Numbered from the stretch's first letter, positions 43,532 through 52,533 are shown. The stretch: 64,000 nucleotides of DNA from Streptomyces sp. TS71-3 (GCF_018327685.1 NZ_BNEL01000003.1:1302001-1366000), one strand, 5' to 3'. A program made the numbers and translations. Notes: generated by a model not told the origin, from the letters alone.

Positions 43532-43599
43532 AGTGAACGCTGGCGTTCACTGACGCGCCTACGGTAGTAAGTCCCCAACAGTGAACGCAAGCGTTCACT
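43532..43599. promoter_or_regulatory. Two TetR-type operators between MFS exporter and TetR genes
   Basis: Two palindromes of form AGTGAACGC-N2-GCGTTCACT occur at 43532-43551 (centre TG) and 43580-43599 (centre AA). The arms are identical 9-mers and the starts are 48 bp apart. One lies just upstream of the exporter start and the other 56 bp before the regulator start, so the regulator can control both genes. Confidence 0.9.
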
Positions 43600-43654
43600 G
43601 AAGTTGCTGCCCGGGCGCCGGTTTTCCGCTCACCCGCATAACGGAGAGTCACCA

Positions 43655-44278
43655 ATGGTTACTTCACGCTGGACGGCCGCCTCCCCTCGCCCGTCCACCG
43701 TGCGCCGCCGTGGCGCCGTCCTGGAACGCGCCATCCTCGATGCCGCCCTGGAGCAGCTCAGCACGGTCGGGTGGAACGGCCTCACCATGGAGGGCGTCGC
43801 CGCCGGCGCACAGACAGGCAAGGCCGCCGTGTACCGGCGCTGGCCGTCCAAGGAGGACCTCGTCGCGGACGCGTTGCGGTCCGGTCTGCCGCGCCTCGAC
43901 AGCCCGCCGGACCTCGGCAGCGTCCGCGAGGACCTGATCGCCCTCTGCCATCTGGTGCGCGACACGATGTACTCGCGCCCCGGCTTCGCCCTCCGCTCCG
44001 TCCTCCACGAGTGCGACGCCACCACCGCGGAACGCTTCCACGACCTCATCGTGGACGGCGTGATCGAACCCACCGTCGCGCTGATCGAAGAGGTGGTGCG
44101 CCGCGGCATCGAACGCGGCGAGGTGAGGCCCGAAGCCGCGCACTCGGTCGTCTATGACGCTATTCCGGCCATGATGATGTACCGGTCAAAGGTGTGCGCA
44201 TGTGAATGGGAGACGAAGGATCTGGAAGAAATGGTTGACCGGTTGATGATTCCGCTGCTACTGCCTCAGCAGGCCTGA
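43655..44278 (+). CDS. TetR-family repressor of the divergent exporter
   Basis: 207 residues from ATG 43655 with GGAGAG upstream. The helix-turn-helix is LERAILDAALEQLSTVGWNGLTMEGVAAGAQTGKAAVYRRWPSKEDLV. The C-terminal ligand domain (about 85-200) is of the TetR_C_11 type with the VRDTMYSRPGFALRSVLHECDA segment. It is expected to repress itself and the MFS exporter through the two shared operators, and to be released by an exporter substrate. The regulation is inferred from the divergent layout and operator positions. Confidence 0.92.
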   Translation: MVTSRWTAASPRPSTVRRRGAVLERAILDAALEQLSTVGWNGLTMEGVAAGAQTGKAAVYRRWPSKEDLVADALRSGLPRLDSPPDLGSVREDLIALCHLVRDTMYSRPGFALRSVLHECDATTAERFHDLIVDGVIEPTVALIEEVVRRGIERGEVRPEAAHSVVYDAIPAMMMYRSKVCACEWETKDLEEMVDRLMIPLLLPQQA

Positions 44279-44307
44279 CGGGCCGCGGCGCCGCGGCGGC
44301 GCGACGT

Positions 44308-44475
44308 GCGGTGCTGAGGTGTGCGGTGGCGCGGTGTGCGGCGGCGCTGAGGTGTGGGGTGGCGCTGAGGCGTGTGGTGCTGAGGTGTCCGGTCGTGCTG
44401 AGGCGTGTGGTGGCGCGGCGTGTGGTGCTGGGGTGTGCGGTGGTGCTGAGGCGTGTGGTGGCGCTGAGGGCGGGT
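44308..44475. repeat. Degenerate G/T-rich tandem repeat, no gene
   Basis: About eight degenerate units of CTGAGGYGTGYGGTGG type, almost free of A, on the + strand. It lies in the 664-bp gap between the TetR gene and rnhB. Frames on both strands give only Arg/Val/Cys or His/Pro/Thr repeats and are not genes. The remaining gap to 44942 is GC-rich with nothing recognisable except a possible rnhB -10 (TACGCT, 44928-44933). Confidence 0.7.
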
Positions 44476-44942
44476 GCGCTGGATACGGCGGCGGTGAGTG
44501 CGGGGGCGTGGGGGTTTGCCGGGGTGCGTCTTGAGGCGGTCTGCCGTCTGCGGTGCGTCTTGAGCGCGAGTGCGGGGTCGGTTCGGTGGTCCGGCCCCTT
44601 TGCGGGCGGGTAGTTCATGTCGGGGTGCGGTGGCGGGGTCGCTGTTTCGTGCGGTGCCGCCGCCTGTCGGGGGCGTGGAGGGCGTAGGGCGTGGGCGTTT
44701 GACCGCCGGTCGGTGTGAACGCCCCATGGCCGGGGCCAGGGCCGGGGCCGGTGGCGAGGGGGTGCGCGGGCGTTCCGGCGTTGAAGTGGCGCGAGGGGTG
44801 AGCGCGCGGTCGGCGTGTGGCGCGATGTCCACCCCGTGGGGTGCCTGATTGCAGAGGCCGTTCCGGGTGCGGAACCGGCCGGTCGCCGTCCGGAAGACGG
44901 GGGTGTCGCTGCGGGTGCGGGGCGGCGTACGCTAGTTGCGCC

Positions 44943-45644
44943 ATGCCCTACGAAGCACCTACTCACACCGTCGAGCGCTCCATCCGCGCCACCACGGGAG
45001 CGAAGATCGTTGCAGGCATCGACGAGGTGGGTCGGGGCGCGTGGGCGGGTCCGGTCACCGTCTGCGCGGCGGTCACCGGTCTGCGCAGGCCGCCCGACGG
45101 GCTGACCGACTCCAAACTCCTGACAGTGAAGCGGCGTACGGCACTGGCCGTGGTGCTGGAGGAGTGGGTCACGGCCCACGCGCTCGGGCACGCCTCCTCG
45201 GAGGAGATCGACGACATGGGGATGACGGCAGCCCTCCGGCTCGCGGCATCGCGCGCTCTGGAGCAGTTGCCGGTCCGTCCCGACGCTGTGATCCTCGACG
45301 GCAAGCACGACTACCTGCGCGATCCGTGGCAGGTCCGCACGGTGATCCAGGGCGACCGCTCCTGTGTCGCCGTAGCTGCCGCCTCGGTGATCGCCAAGGT
45401 ACAGCGCGACAAAATGATGGCCGAACTGGGTGCTGAGCATGCACACTTCGGTTTTGCGGCCAATGCCGGGTATCCATCCCCTGTGCACCAGGCCGCGCTG
45501 AAGGAATGGGGCCCCACCCCCTACCACCGCCTCACGTGGGCGTATCTTGATGCGCTGCCCCGGTGGCGGCACCTCAAGAAGGCCCGCGCCTGGGCGACCG
45601 GAGCTATTCCCGAGATCGAAGGTCAACTCGACTTCGGCCTCTGA
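44943..45644 (+). CDS. rnhB: Ribonuclease HII
   Basis: 233-residue enzyme that cuts RNA in RNA-DNA hybrids, especially at single ribonucleotides. The catalytic acids are in [15 protein letters not shown] (Asp and Glu), LDGKHDYL (Asp) and later in the region around AKVQRDKMM (Asp). The rest, including [13 protein letters not shown] and [13 protein letters not shown], is conserved. A longer open frame exists upstream but runs through a low-complexity region. The ATG at 44943 gives the family N-terminus. Confidence 0.96.
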   Translation: MPYEAPTHTVERSIRATTGAKIVAGIDEVGRGAWAGPVTVCAAVTGLRRPPDGLTDSKLLTVKRRTALAVVLEEWVTAHALGHASSEEIDDMGMTAALRLAASRALEQLPVRPDAVILDGKHDYLRDPWQVRTVIQGDRSCVAVAAASVIAKVQRDKMMAELGAEHAHFGFAANAGYPSPVHQAALKEWGPTPYHRLTWAYLDALPRWRHLKKARAWATGAIPEIEGQLDFGL

Positions 45645-45694
45645 GTTCCGGATCGCACGTATGTGCCACCCGCCGGGGCTGTCCGCACCGGCGT

Positions 45695-45708
45695 TTGATA
45701 AATATCAA
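45695..45708. promoter_or_regulatory. AT-rich palindrome at start of hypothetical gene
   Basis: TTGATA-AA-TATCAA, a perfect 6-bp inverted repeat with a 2-nt centre, ends 3 nt before the ATG at 45712. It leaves no room for a ribosome site, so the mRNA may be leaderless with an operator overlapping the promoter. Confidence 0.5.
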
Positions 45709-45711
45709 CCC

Positions 45712-46407
45712 ATGCCTCTCATTCCCGAGGAGCCTCAGATTCACGAGAGTGCCCAGGGTCACGGCACAGCTCCGGCCAGCGGCCGCAGCACGCCGACCCC
45801 TCGTCCCGTACCTGGTCCGCGCCCCGGGGCCCCGTCGCGTTCCGGTCGTCCGGGCCCCGTCCGGCCGGCTCCCCCCGCGCAGCGCACGCCGCGCGAGGCT
45901 CCGGCCGCCAAAACCGGGCCCGCCGGCCCGGCCACGCCGTCGACCAACGCCGCCAAGCCCGGCCCTGCCAAGCCTGCCGCCGGCAAGCCTGGTCCCAGGG
46001 CGGACGCGGCCGCGGCGTCTCCCCAGGTCCAGCTGATCCCCGCACCGCCGGGGGGAGCGCTGGACGCGGCAGAGGAAGCCGTCGACCTGCTGCTCGACTC
46101 GGGCCGTGCGCCCGGCGACATCCTGGTCATCACCACCGGCGACCCCCACCCGTGGGCGACCCACGAGCTCTCCTTCGGCGAGGCCGCCTACTGGGCCCAA
46201 CACGATGCGGGCGACGACGTGTTCTACGCCGCCGCCTCCGTCATCGACCGCGCCAAGGTCCGCCCCGTCGTGGTCGTCGCCGTGAACACCGACTCGGCCG
46301 AAACCGCCGCCACCGCGCTGCCCCTGGCCGTCGGCCGTGCGAGCGCTCTGCTGATCGTCTGCGGTGACCCGCAGCAGATCAACTCCGTGCTGGGCGCCGG
46401 CGTCTGA
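45712..46407 (+). CDS. Conserved hypothetical protein with Pro/Ala-rich N-terminus
   Basis: 231 residues starting MPLIPEEPQIHESAQGHG. Residues 15-115 are Pro/Ala/Gly/Arg-rich and disordered. Residues 118-231 look globular: LDAAEEAVDLLLDSGRAPGDILVITTGDPHPWATHELSFGEAAYW, then VVVVAVN and ALLIVCGDPQQINSVLGAGV. The second half contains alternating beta strands and may be a Rossmann-like fold. It follows rnhB by 67 bp on the same strand, probably with its own promoter at the palindrome. No function is recognised. Confidence 0.75.
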   Translation: MPLIPEEPQIHESAQGHGTAPASGRSTPTPRPVPGPRPGAPSRSGRPGPVRPAPPAQRTPREAPAAKTGPAGPATPSTNAAKPGPAKPAAGKPGPRADAAAASPQVQLIPAPPGGALDAAEEAVDLLLDSGRAPGDILVITTGDPHPWATHELSFGEAAYWAQHDAGDDVFYAAASVIDRAKVRPVVVVAVNTDSAETAATALPLAVGRASALLIVCGDPQQINSVLGAGV

Positions 46408-46826
46408 ACCTCGTCGATACGGGCCACCGCAGGGTGGCCCCTCGGCGAGCCGGCGGTCGGCAGAAGCCGGCCGTGCGGCGCGGTTTCAGGGCCGTCGCCG
46501 GCCATGAGCGGACCCGGCTGCGGCGGGGGCTGACTCGGGGTTCGGGGTCGGAGCAGGTCGGTGGACGTCTCCATCGGTCGGTGTGTCTTCGACGTCGGTG
46601 GGTGTCTTCGGTGGCGGTGCGTGTCGCCGACTGCGGTGATGTGAATGCGCCGTCGAGGGGCTCGGACGGCCATCCGAGCGCTTCAGGCGTGCGGAGCGCT
46701 TCAGCCGTTCGGCCCCAGGCCTACGGGGCGGTGCCGTTCAGACGTAGAGAACGGTCGGGCGGCGCGGGCTCGTGGGCGGCCGTGCTTTTGTCGTGGCCGC
46801 GGTTGGTGGGGGCCCGTGCTGGGCGC

Positions 46827-46964
46827 GCGCCGCCCGTGCGTGCTGGTGGGCGCCGCCCGTGCTGGTCGTGGTGCGCCGCCCGTGCGTGCTGGTGGGCGCC
46901 GCCCGTGCTGGTCGTGGTGCGCCGCCCGTGCGTGCTGGTGGGCGCCGCCCGTGCTGGTCGTGGT
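46827..46964. repeat. 46-bp tandem repeat, three copies
   Basis: Three 46-bp units (46827-46872, 46873-46918, 46919-46964) appear identical. Each unit consists of two related halves containing CCGCCCGTG and GCTGGT. The period is not a multiple of three, so it is not coding. The surrounding 46408-47182 region (775 bp) has no gene; downstream (47060-47140) there is more GGCTCC/CTGGCCCC repeat sequence. Confidence 0.9.
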
Positions 46965-47182
46965 GCACCGGCCGTGGGTGCCGTCCGTGGGTTTGCGGCC
47001 CTGGTCTTGGTCCGTCGGCGCCTGCGTGCACGGGTCTCGATCCGATGCTTCGGGTGACCCCGTCCTCGCGCCCGGCTCCGGCCCTGAGCCCGGCTCCGAC
47101 GCCGCCCCTGGCCCCGGCTCTGACGCCGTCCCTGGCTCCCACCCCGTTATGGGCGATCCTGTTATGCCCTCGCGGGGGTGCC

Positions 47183-47818
47183 TCAGCGGGCGGCGGCGCG
47201 CCGCATGATCTTCGAAGCGGCACCGCCGCTGAGCGGTTGAGCGTTTGCCGGGGTGCCCAAGGGCTCGGGCGGCGACGTGACATTCGGCCGCCGTCCGGCG
47301 CGCTCCTCACCCAGGACGTGCCAACCGCCCCGGGTCAGCGTGATGTAGGCCCCGCACCGCAGCCCGTGCAGGGTGCAGGCATCTCGCAGCCCCCACATCC
47401 AGGCCCCGTCCTCCTCCGTCCACCCTCCGTCGCCCTCGCGGCAGTACATCAGTACCGCCGTCCGCACCGGAGCGCGTCGCCGCAGGTCGTGCGGGATCAC
47501 CAGGCGAAGTTGCGCGAGCAGCGCGTTGCGGAAGATCCAGCCGTCCGCGGGTGACTGCCGCCGCGCGAACGAAGCGCTGGCGCTGAGCCGCCCCTCGGGG
47601 TCGAGTACGGCGACCACGGCCGTCATGGGCGTCGGCTGATGCCGCCAGTGCAGGCCCACCACGACCTCGCGCGGGTTGCGCAGGAGGGGGATGCCCGCGG
47701 CCGACCACTCAGCTGGTTCCAGCAACCGGGAGGCGGCCTGAGCGGAGTCGGCGGCCACCCTGGCGGTCTTCGCATACGTCGCCGATGCCGCTCCGGACGG
47801 AGTGAATCCGAAGGTCAC
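47183..47818 (-). CDS. Conserved hypothetical protein
   Basis: 211 residues from GTG 47816-47818, directly behind GGGAGGA; a longer frame starting at 47956 lacks this signal. The sequence begins VTFGFTPSGAASATYAKTARVAADSAQAASRLLEPAEWSAAG. It contains a conserved-looking middle (REVVVGLHWRHQPTPMTAVVAVLDPEGRLSASASFARRQ) and the WIFRNALLAQLRLV and GGWHVLGEE segments. The basic tail ends KIMRRAAAR. I recognise no domain. It is the next leftward gene after recQ but lies 400 bp away. Confidence 0.75.
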   Translation of the reverse strand: MTFGFTPSGAASATYAKTARVAADSAQAASRLLEPAEWSAAGIPLLRNPREVVVGLHWRHQPTPMTAVVAVLDPEGRLSASASFARRQSPADGWIFRNALLAQLRLVIPHDLRRRAPVRTAVLMYCREGDGGWTEEDGAWMWGLRDACTLHGLRCGAYITLTRGGWHVLGEERAGRRPNVTSPPEPLGTPANAQPLSGGAASKIMRRAAAR

Positions 47819-48218
47819 GGTCCTCCCTTCGGCTACATGCGGAGAACGGGGTGGGACTAGGAGAGCGCACCACAGCGCAACCCTGCCGGAGCCCGGACGA
47901 GGCGCGTGGGAGCACCCCCAATTCTTCCCTTCGCACTGGCTTGCGGCAACGAGCAATCTGCCACCGTGGCTGTCATCTGGCGATGGAGCCTCCCTTCTTG
48001 TGTAGCTGTCACTGCCTTCTGGAGCTGTCAGCGCGGGCTTGCGGTTGGTGCGGGCTGGCTCCGGCGGCGGACGGGCTCGTGGGTGGACGGGTAATTCGTC
48101 TGGATGTCTTCCCCGTGTGGCGGTGCGGCGGCGTAGGGGTGGCGGCGGTGGCGGTGCTCGTCGTGGCGGTGCGGTGGCGCCTGCCCAGGGGCAGCTGTGT
48201 TCCGGTCGGCCATGCGCG
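47819..48218. other. Intergenic region downstream of recQ
   Basis: 400 bp between recQ and the next leftward gene. It must include the promoter of the hypothetical gene. No hairpin, repeat or small gene stands out; the forward strand has a G-rich stretch 48118-48175. Confidence 0.4.
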
Positions 48219-50495
48219 TCAGCCCTGCACGGCCAGGACCAGCGGCAGCACCTCCCTTGCGCCGGCGCGGCGGAGCAGTCGTGCGGCCATGGCCAGTGTC
48301 CAGCCCGTCTCCGTGTAGTCGTCGACGAGCAGAACGGGTCCTGCCGTCCGTTCGACTGCTGTCATCAGCGGCGGAGGCAGAGCCAGGGCTCCGTCCAGGG
48401 CCTTGAGGCGCTGCGCGCTGTTGCTCCTCGGTATGCGCAGTGCCTTGGGCCGGGGCGAGGCGTCCCCGTCCGGCGCCGGCCACCCCTGGTCGTCGAGATC
48501 CCCGGGGCCCGTTCCGTCGGGGCCGTCGAGGGGGCGGTCCAGAACGCCGTCCTCCTGACCGGCCGCCTCGGCGTAGGCGAGGGAGCCCAGCAGGGGCAAC
48601 CGGCCGACCTCGGCGATGTGCTTGCCCAGGGACTCGATCAGGCGTGGGTGCGTGTGCGACGGCATGGTGACCACGCCGACCGGACGGGGCGGCGCGCCCG
48701 GCTCCCCCGAGGCCCAGCCGCCGGGGCCCTTGGCCCACTCCGCCAGGACGCCGACCACGGCGCGAGCGACGTCGTCCGGCACCGGCCCGTCGGGGCTGTG
48801 AGCAGTGAGCATGGGCCGCAGCCGATTGCCCCAGCCGATGTCGGAGAGCCGCCCCAGAGCCCTGCCGGGACCGGCCTGCTCCTGCACCGGAATGCGTCCC
48901 TTGAGGTTGATGCCGACCGAGGGAAGCCCTGTCGGCCACATCCTCCGGGGCTCCACGTCGACGCCCGCACGTCCCAGCTCACCGCGAGCCGTGCCGAGTG
49001 CGGAGTCGGAGACGGATGAGCTGAACGGCTTGCCGGTGCAGTTGTCACACCGGCCGCAGGGCGCGGCCATCTCGTCGTCGAGCTGCCGGCGCAGGAACTC
49101 CATGCGGCAACCTTCCGTGGTCGCATACGCCCGCATCGCCTGCTGCTCGGCATCCCGCTGCCTGGCCACCCAGGCGTAGCGCTCCGCGTCGTACGCCCAC
49201 GGCTCGCCGGTGGTGATCCAGCCGCCCTTGACCCGGCGGACCGCGCCGTCCACGTCCAGGACCTTGAGCATGGTCTCCAGCCGGGAGCGCCGCAGCTCCA
49301 CCAGAGGTTCGAGCGCAGGCAGCGACAGCGGTCCACCCGCCCGGGCCAGGGCGTCCAACGTGCGGCGGACCTGCTCCTCGGGCGGGAAGGCCACCGAGGC
49401 GAAGTACCGCCAGATGGCCTCGTCCTCCGGACCGGGCAGCAGCAGCACCTCCGCGTGCGACACCCCGCGACCCGCCCGGCCCACCTGCTGGTAGTAGGCG
49501 ATGGGGGAGGAGGGAGAACCGAAGTGGACGACGAAGCCCAGGTCGGGCTTGTCGAAACCCATCCCGAGTGCGGAGGTGGCCACCAGCGCCTTGACGCGGT
49601 TGGCGAGCAGGTCGTCCTCGGCCTGCTGCCGGTCCGCGTTCTCCGTCCGCCCGGTGTAGGAGGCGACTGCGTGCCCGCACTGCCGCAGGAACGCGGTGAC
49701 CTCCTCGGCCGCGGCCACCGTGAGCGTGTAGACGATCCCGGAGCCCGGCAGCTGGTCCAGGTGTTCGGCCAGCCATGCGAGGCGGTGCGCCGCATCCGGC
49801 AGCCGCACCACGCCCAGGCTGAGGCTCTCCCTGTCGAGCGGTCCGCGCAGCACCAGCGCGTCCGAACCCCCGCCCGTGCCGAGCTGCTCGGCGACGTCTG
49901 CCGTGACCCGCGCATTGGCCGTGGCGGTCGTGGCCAGGACGGGAACCCCGGACGGCAGCTCCGCCAGCATCGTGCGCAGGCGCCGGTAGTCGGGCCGGAA
50001 GTCGTGTCCCCAGTCGGAGATGCAGTGGGCCTCGTCGACGACGAGGAGGCCGGTGGTGGCGGACAGCTCGGGCAGCACCTGGTCGCGGAAGTCCGGGTTG
50101 TTGAGCCGCTCCGGGCTCACCAGCAGCACGTCGACTTCACCCGCCGTCACCTCGGCCCGGATGGTCTCCCACTCCTCCGGGTTCGACGAGTTGATGGTGC
50201 GCGCGCGGATCCCGGCGCGGGCCGCCGCCTCCACCTGGTTGCGCATGAGGGCGAGGAGCGGGGAGACGATCACGGTCGGACCGCTGCCCCGCTCGCGGAG
50301 CAGCACCGTGGCGACGAAGTACACGGCGGACTTGCCCCAGCCCGTCCGCTGCACGACGAGCGCGCGGCGCCGGTCGGCAACCAGCGCCTCGATCGCATGC
50401 CACTGGTCCTCGCGCAGCCGGGTACCGCCTGTCGGGTCGCCGACGAGACGGGACAGCACGGCATCCGCCGCGGAACGCAGCTCTTCGTTGCTCAT
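48219..50495 (-). CDS. recQ: RecQ-family helicase fused to a phosphoribosyltransferase-like domain
   Basis: 758 residues from ATG 50493-50495. The helicase core (about 20-380) has RTGWGKSAVYF (motif I), VVDEAHCISDWGHDFRPDYRRL (motif II and aromatic loop), ATTATAN, SALGMGFDKPDLGFVVHFG and QQVGRAGRG (motif VI). A RecQ-type zinc site is formed by GC near EGCRMEF and CGRCDNC. There is no HRDC domain. The C-terminal part (about 540-758) ends in VLLVDDYTETGWTLAMAARLLRRAGA, which matches the PRPP-binding loop of type I phosphoribosyltransferases. It is divergent from the DUF4192 gene, with inverted DnaA boxes between. Confidence 0.9.
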   Translation of the reverse strand: MSNEELRSAADAVLSRLVGDPTGGTRLREDQWHAIEALVADRRRALVVQRTGWGKSAVYFVATVLLRERGSGPTVIVSPLLALMRNQVEAAARAGIRARTINSSNPEEWETIRAEVTAGEVDVLLVSPERLNNPDFRDQVLPELSATTGLLVVDEAHCISDWGHDFRPDYRRLRTMLAELPSGVPVLATTATANARVTADVAEQLGTGGGSDALVLRGPLDRESLSLGVVRLPDAAHRLAWLAEHLDQLPGSGIVYTLTVAAAEEVTAFLRQCGHAVASYTGRTENADRQQAEDDLLANRVKALVATSALGMGFDKPDLGFVVHFGSPSSPIAYYQQVGRAGRGVSHAEVLLLPGPEDEAIWRYFASVAFPPEEQVRRTLDALARAGGPLSLPALEPLVELRRSRLETMLKVLDVDGAVRRVKGGWITTGEPWAYDAERYAWVARQRDAEQQAMRAYATTEGCRMEFLRRQLDDEMAAPCGRCDNCTGKPFSSSVSDSALGTARGELGRAGVDVEPRRMWPTGLPSVGINLKGRIPVQEQAGPGRALGRLSDIGWGNRLRPMLTAHSPDGPVPDDVARAVVGVLAEWAKGPGGWASGEPGAPPRPVGVVTMPSHTHPRLIESLGKHIAEVGRLPLLGSLAYAEAAGQEDGVLDRPLDGPDGTGPGDLDDQGWPAPDGDASPRPKALRIPRSNSAQRLKALDGALALPPPLMTAVERTAGPVLLVDDYTETGWTLAMAARLLRRAGAREVLPLVLAVQG

Positions 50496-50545
50496 GCCCC
50501 CATGCAACCCGATGGGTGCGACATCGTGCGAACGAGCCGCCGAGT

Positions 50546-50589
50546 CTGTGGATAACTCTTGTCGTGTCCCTGATCTGACTTATCCACAG
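50546..50589. promoter_or_regulatory. Inverted pair of DnaA boxes
   Basis: TGTGGATAA at 50547-50555 and TTATCCACA at 50580-50588 are perfect DnaA boxes in opposite orientation; including one flanking base each, the inverted repeat is 10 bp (CTGTGGATAA / TTATCCACAG) with a 24-bp centre. They lie in the 133-bp divergent region between recQ and the DUF4192 gene. Confidence 0.75.
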
Positions 50590-50628
50590 GTCAAACCGGA
50601 ATCTTGCATTTCGGGGCAAGGTCGCTGC

Positions 50629-52533
50629 ATGACGAATCACAGCGAGGCAAGCGAGGCAATGGAACCCGCCGAGCCCGGCGATCGGGCGCGCCCAGCCTGC
50701 CCTGGTCCGGCCCACGATCCCGATCCGGGCCACGACCCTGCCCACGTTCCTGGCCCGGGCCGGACTCGAGAGCCTGGCCGCGTTCAAGCTCCTGACCCCG
50801 CTCCGGCCAGGGGCCCGGTTCACGACTCCGGCGGGGCGCGGGGTTCCGGCCCAGGCGAATCCACCGACCCGCGCGGGTCCGCGGATTCCGCGGACCCGGG
50901 TCCCCCTGGTCCCTCGGCGATGCCCCTGGAGAGGACTCTGCAGGCGATGCACTCCGGGGGAGAGCCGTCCTGGCCGGCCGGTACGGCGGCCGTGTCACCG
51001 GCGGCCATGAGCCACGCCGAGGCCCGCGCGGGGGGAGGGCTGGACCAGGTCACTCTGCGCTCACCCGCGGAGTTGGCCGACGCGCTCCCGTACCTCCTCG
51101 GATACCGCCCCGAGGACAGCATCGTGCTCGTCGCCCTCCACGATCACGGCGGCTACGGCAGCTTCGGCGCCCGTGCTCGCCTGGGCATTCCGGAGCGCGA
51201 GGAGGACTGGCAGGAAGCGGCTCGGCAGATGGCCCGCTGCCTGGTGGTCGCGAGCGAGCGGCGCGGCGTCCGGCCCGAGGGGATGGTCGCCTTCGTGTGC
51301 CGCGAGCCGGAGAGCGGCCGGACCGGCCGCCAGGTGATGGAGGCCCTCCGCCCGCTGGCGCAGCTGCTGCGCACCGAGTGCGGCAGTCTCGACATCCCCG
51401 TACTCGAGGCGCTCTGCATCTCCGCGAACCGCTTCTGGTCCTACTGCTGCCCCGGCACCCAATGCTGCCCCGAGGAGGGCAAGCCCATGGGCCTACCGGG
51501 ATCCTCAGTTCTCTCGGCCGCCATGACGTACGCCGGCCTTCAGGTCCGGGGAACTCTCAGGGAGTTCCGCGCCCGGCTGCTGCCCTGGGAGACCGCCGGC
51601 GCCCTGGACCAGGAAGCGGCACTGGACGCCGCGAGTGCGGCCCTCGTGCCCAGGATCCTGGACGAGTCCCGGCGCCGCGACGTGATCGCCGACACCCTCG
51701 CTCTGGCACGCCGGATCATGGACCGCCTCGCCACCGCGCAAGCCGTCCACGGCACACTTGAGGCCGACGTCCGCGACGACGAGCTCATCGCACACGACGA
51801 GGCAGCCGACCTCATCCTCGGCCTCCAGGACAGGACCACGCGCGACATGGCCGCGGAGTGGATCGAGGAGGACGAGGCGCCTTCGGCGCTTCGCCTCTGG
51901 CGCGCGCTCGCCCGCCGCTGCGTCGGCCCCTACGCCGAGCACGCCGCGGCACCGCTGACCCTGGCGGGCTGGATCGCCTGGTCGGCAGGTGACGAGTTGG
52001 AGGCCCGCGAGGCGCTTGCCACGGCTCTCGGCCTGGACCCGGACTACGTCTTCGCCCGCCTCCTCCACCAGGGGTGCAACGAAGGCCTGGACCCCGAGGC
52101 CATCCGTCGCTGCCTGCGGAAGGAGCGAGCGGAGCGAACGGCTGCGCAGCGGAAGGCCGCGGGGAGTGCGGCCGAGGCCGAGGAGACAGCGGGGATCGGG
52201 GCCCCCGAGACCCGGACGCAGCCTCCGCCCGCCGGTGACGTCACCAACGGCCCCCTACCGGGGGCGGTCGGCCAGCGCTCTCTGCCGGGCGCGGTGGCCC
52301 AGCGGTCGCTGCCTGGCCCGGCCAGCCCCGACCTCGACGACTCCCGACCGCCCTCCACCCCTCCACGGCGTCCCAGCCCACGCCGCCCCCGCCGCCCCGA
52401 AGCCGGCGGATCGAGCGCACGCGGGCCGCGGCCGACCCGACCCAGGGGAACGGGCCCGGGCACCACGCCCGTGATCAGGCCCCACCCCAGCCGCCCCCGC
52501 GCCCCGAAGCACGCACCGGGAACCGGCCAATGA
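50629..52533 (+). CDS. DUF4192-domain protein with low-complexity ends
   Basis: 634 residues. The first 125 are Pro/Gly/Asp-rich (PGPAHDPDPGHDPAH and similar) and the last 130 are Pro/Arg-rich. The conserved domain (about 140-490) contains VTLRSPAELADALPYLLGYRPEDSIVLVALHD, CISANRFWSYCC, CCPEEGKPM and APLTLAGWIAWSAGDELEAREALATALGLDPDY. DUF4192 proteins are common in actinobacteria; function is unknown. ATG 50629 was chosen as the first Met after the DnaA boxes, with CAAGG upstream. Confidence 0.82.
   Translation: MTNHSEASEAMEPAEPGDRARPACPGPAHDPDPGHDPAHVPGPGRTREPGRVQAPDPAPARGPVHDSGGARGSGPGESTDPRGSADSADPGPPGPSAMPLERTLQAMHSGGEPSWPAGTAAVSPAAMSHAEARAGGGLDQVTLRSPAELADALPYLLGYRPEDSIVLVALHDHGGYGSFGARARLGIPEREEDWQEAARQMARCLVVASERRGVRPEGMVAFVCREPESGRTGRQVMEALRPLAQLLRTECGSLDIPVLEALCISANRFWSYCCPGTQCCPEEGKPMGLPGSSVLSAAMTYAGLQVRGTLREFRARLLPWETAGALDQEAALDAASAALVPRILDESRRRDVIADTLALARRIMDRLATAQAVHGTLEADVRDDELIAHDEAADLILGLQDRTTRDMAAEWIEEDEAPSALRLWRALARRCVGPYAEHAAAPLTLAGWIAWSAGDELEAREALATALGLDPDYVFARLLHQGCNEGLDPEAIRRCLRKERAERTAAQRKAAGSAAEAEETAGIGAPETRTQPPPAGDVTNGPLPGAVGQRSLPGAVAQRSLPGPASPDLDDSRPPSTPPRRPSPRRPRRPEAGGSSARGPRPTRPRGTGPGTTPVIRPHPSRPRAPKHAPGTGQ

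Noticed and set aside
44160..45626. Reverse open frame with His/Pro/Thr repeats
   Set aside because: Produced by the G/T-rich repeat and the antisense of rnhB; no plausible start or domain.
46827..46964. CRISPR-like array
   Set aside because: Repeats are directly contiguous with no unique spacers, and no cas genes are present.
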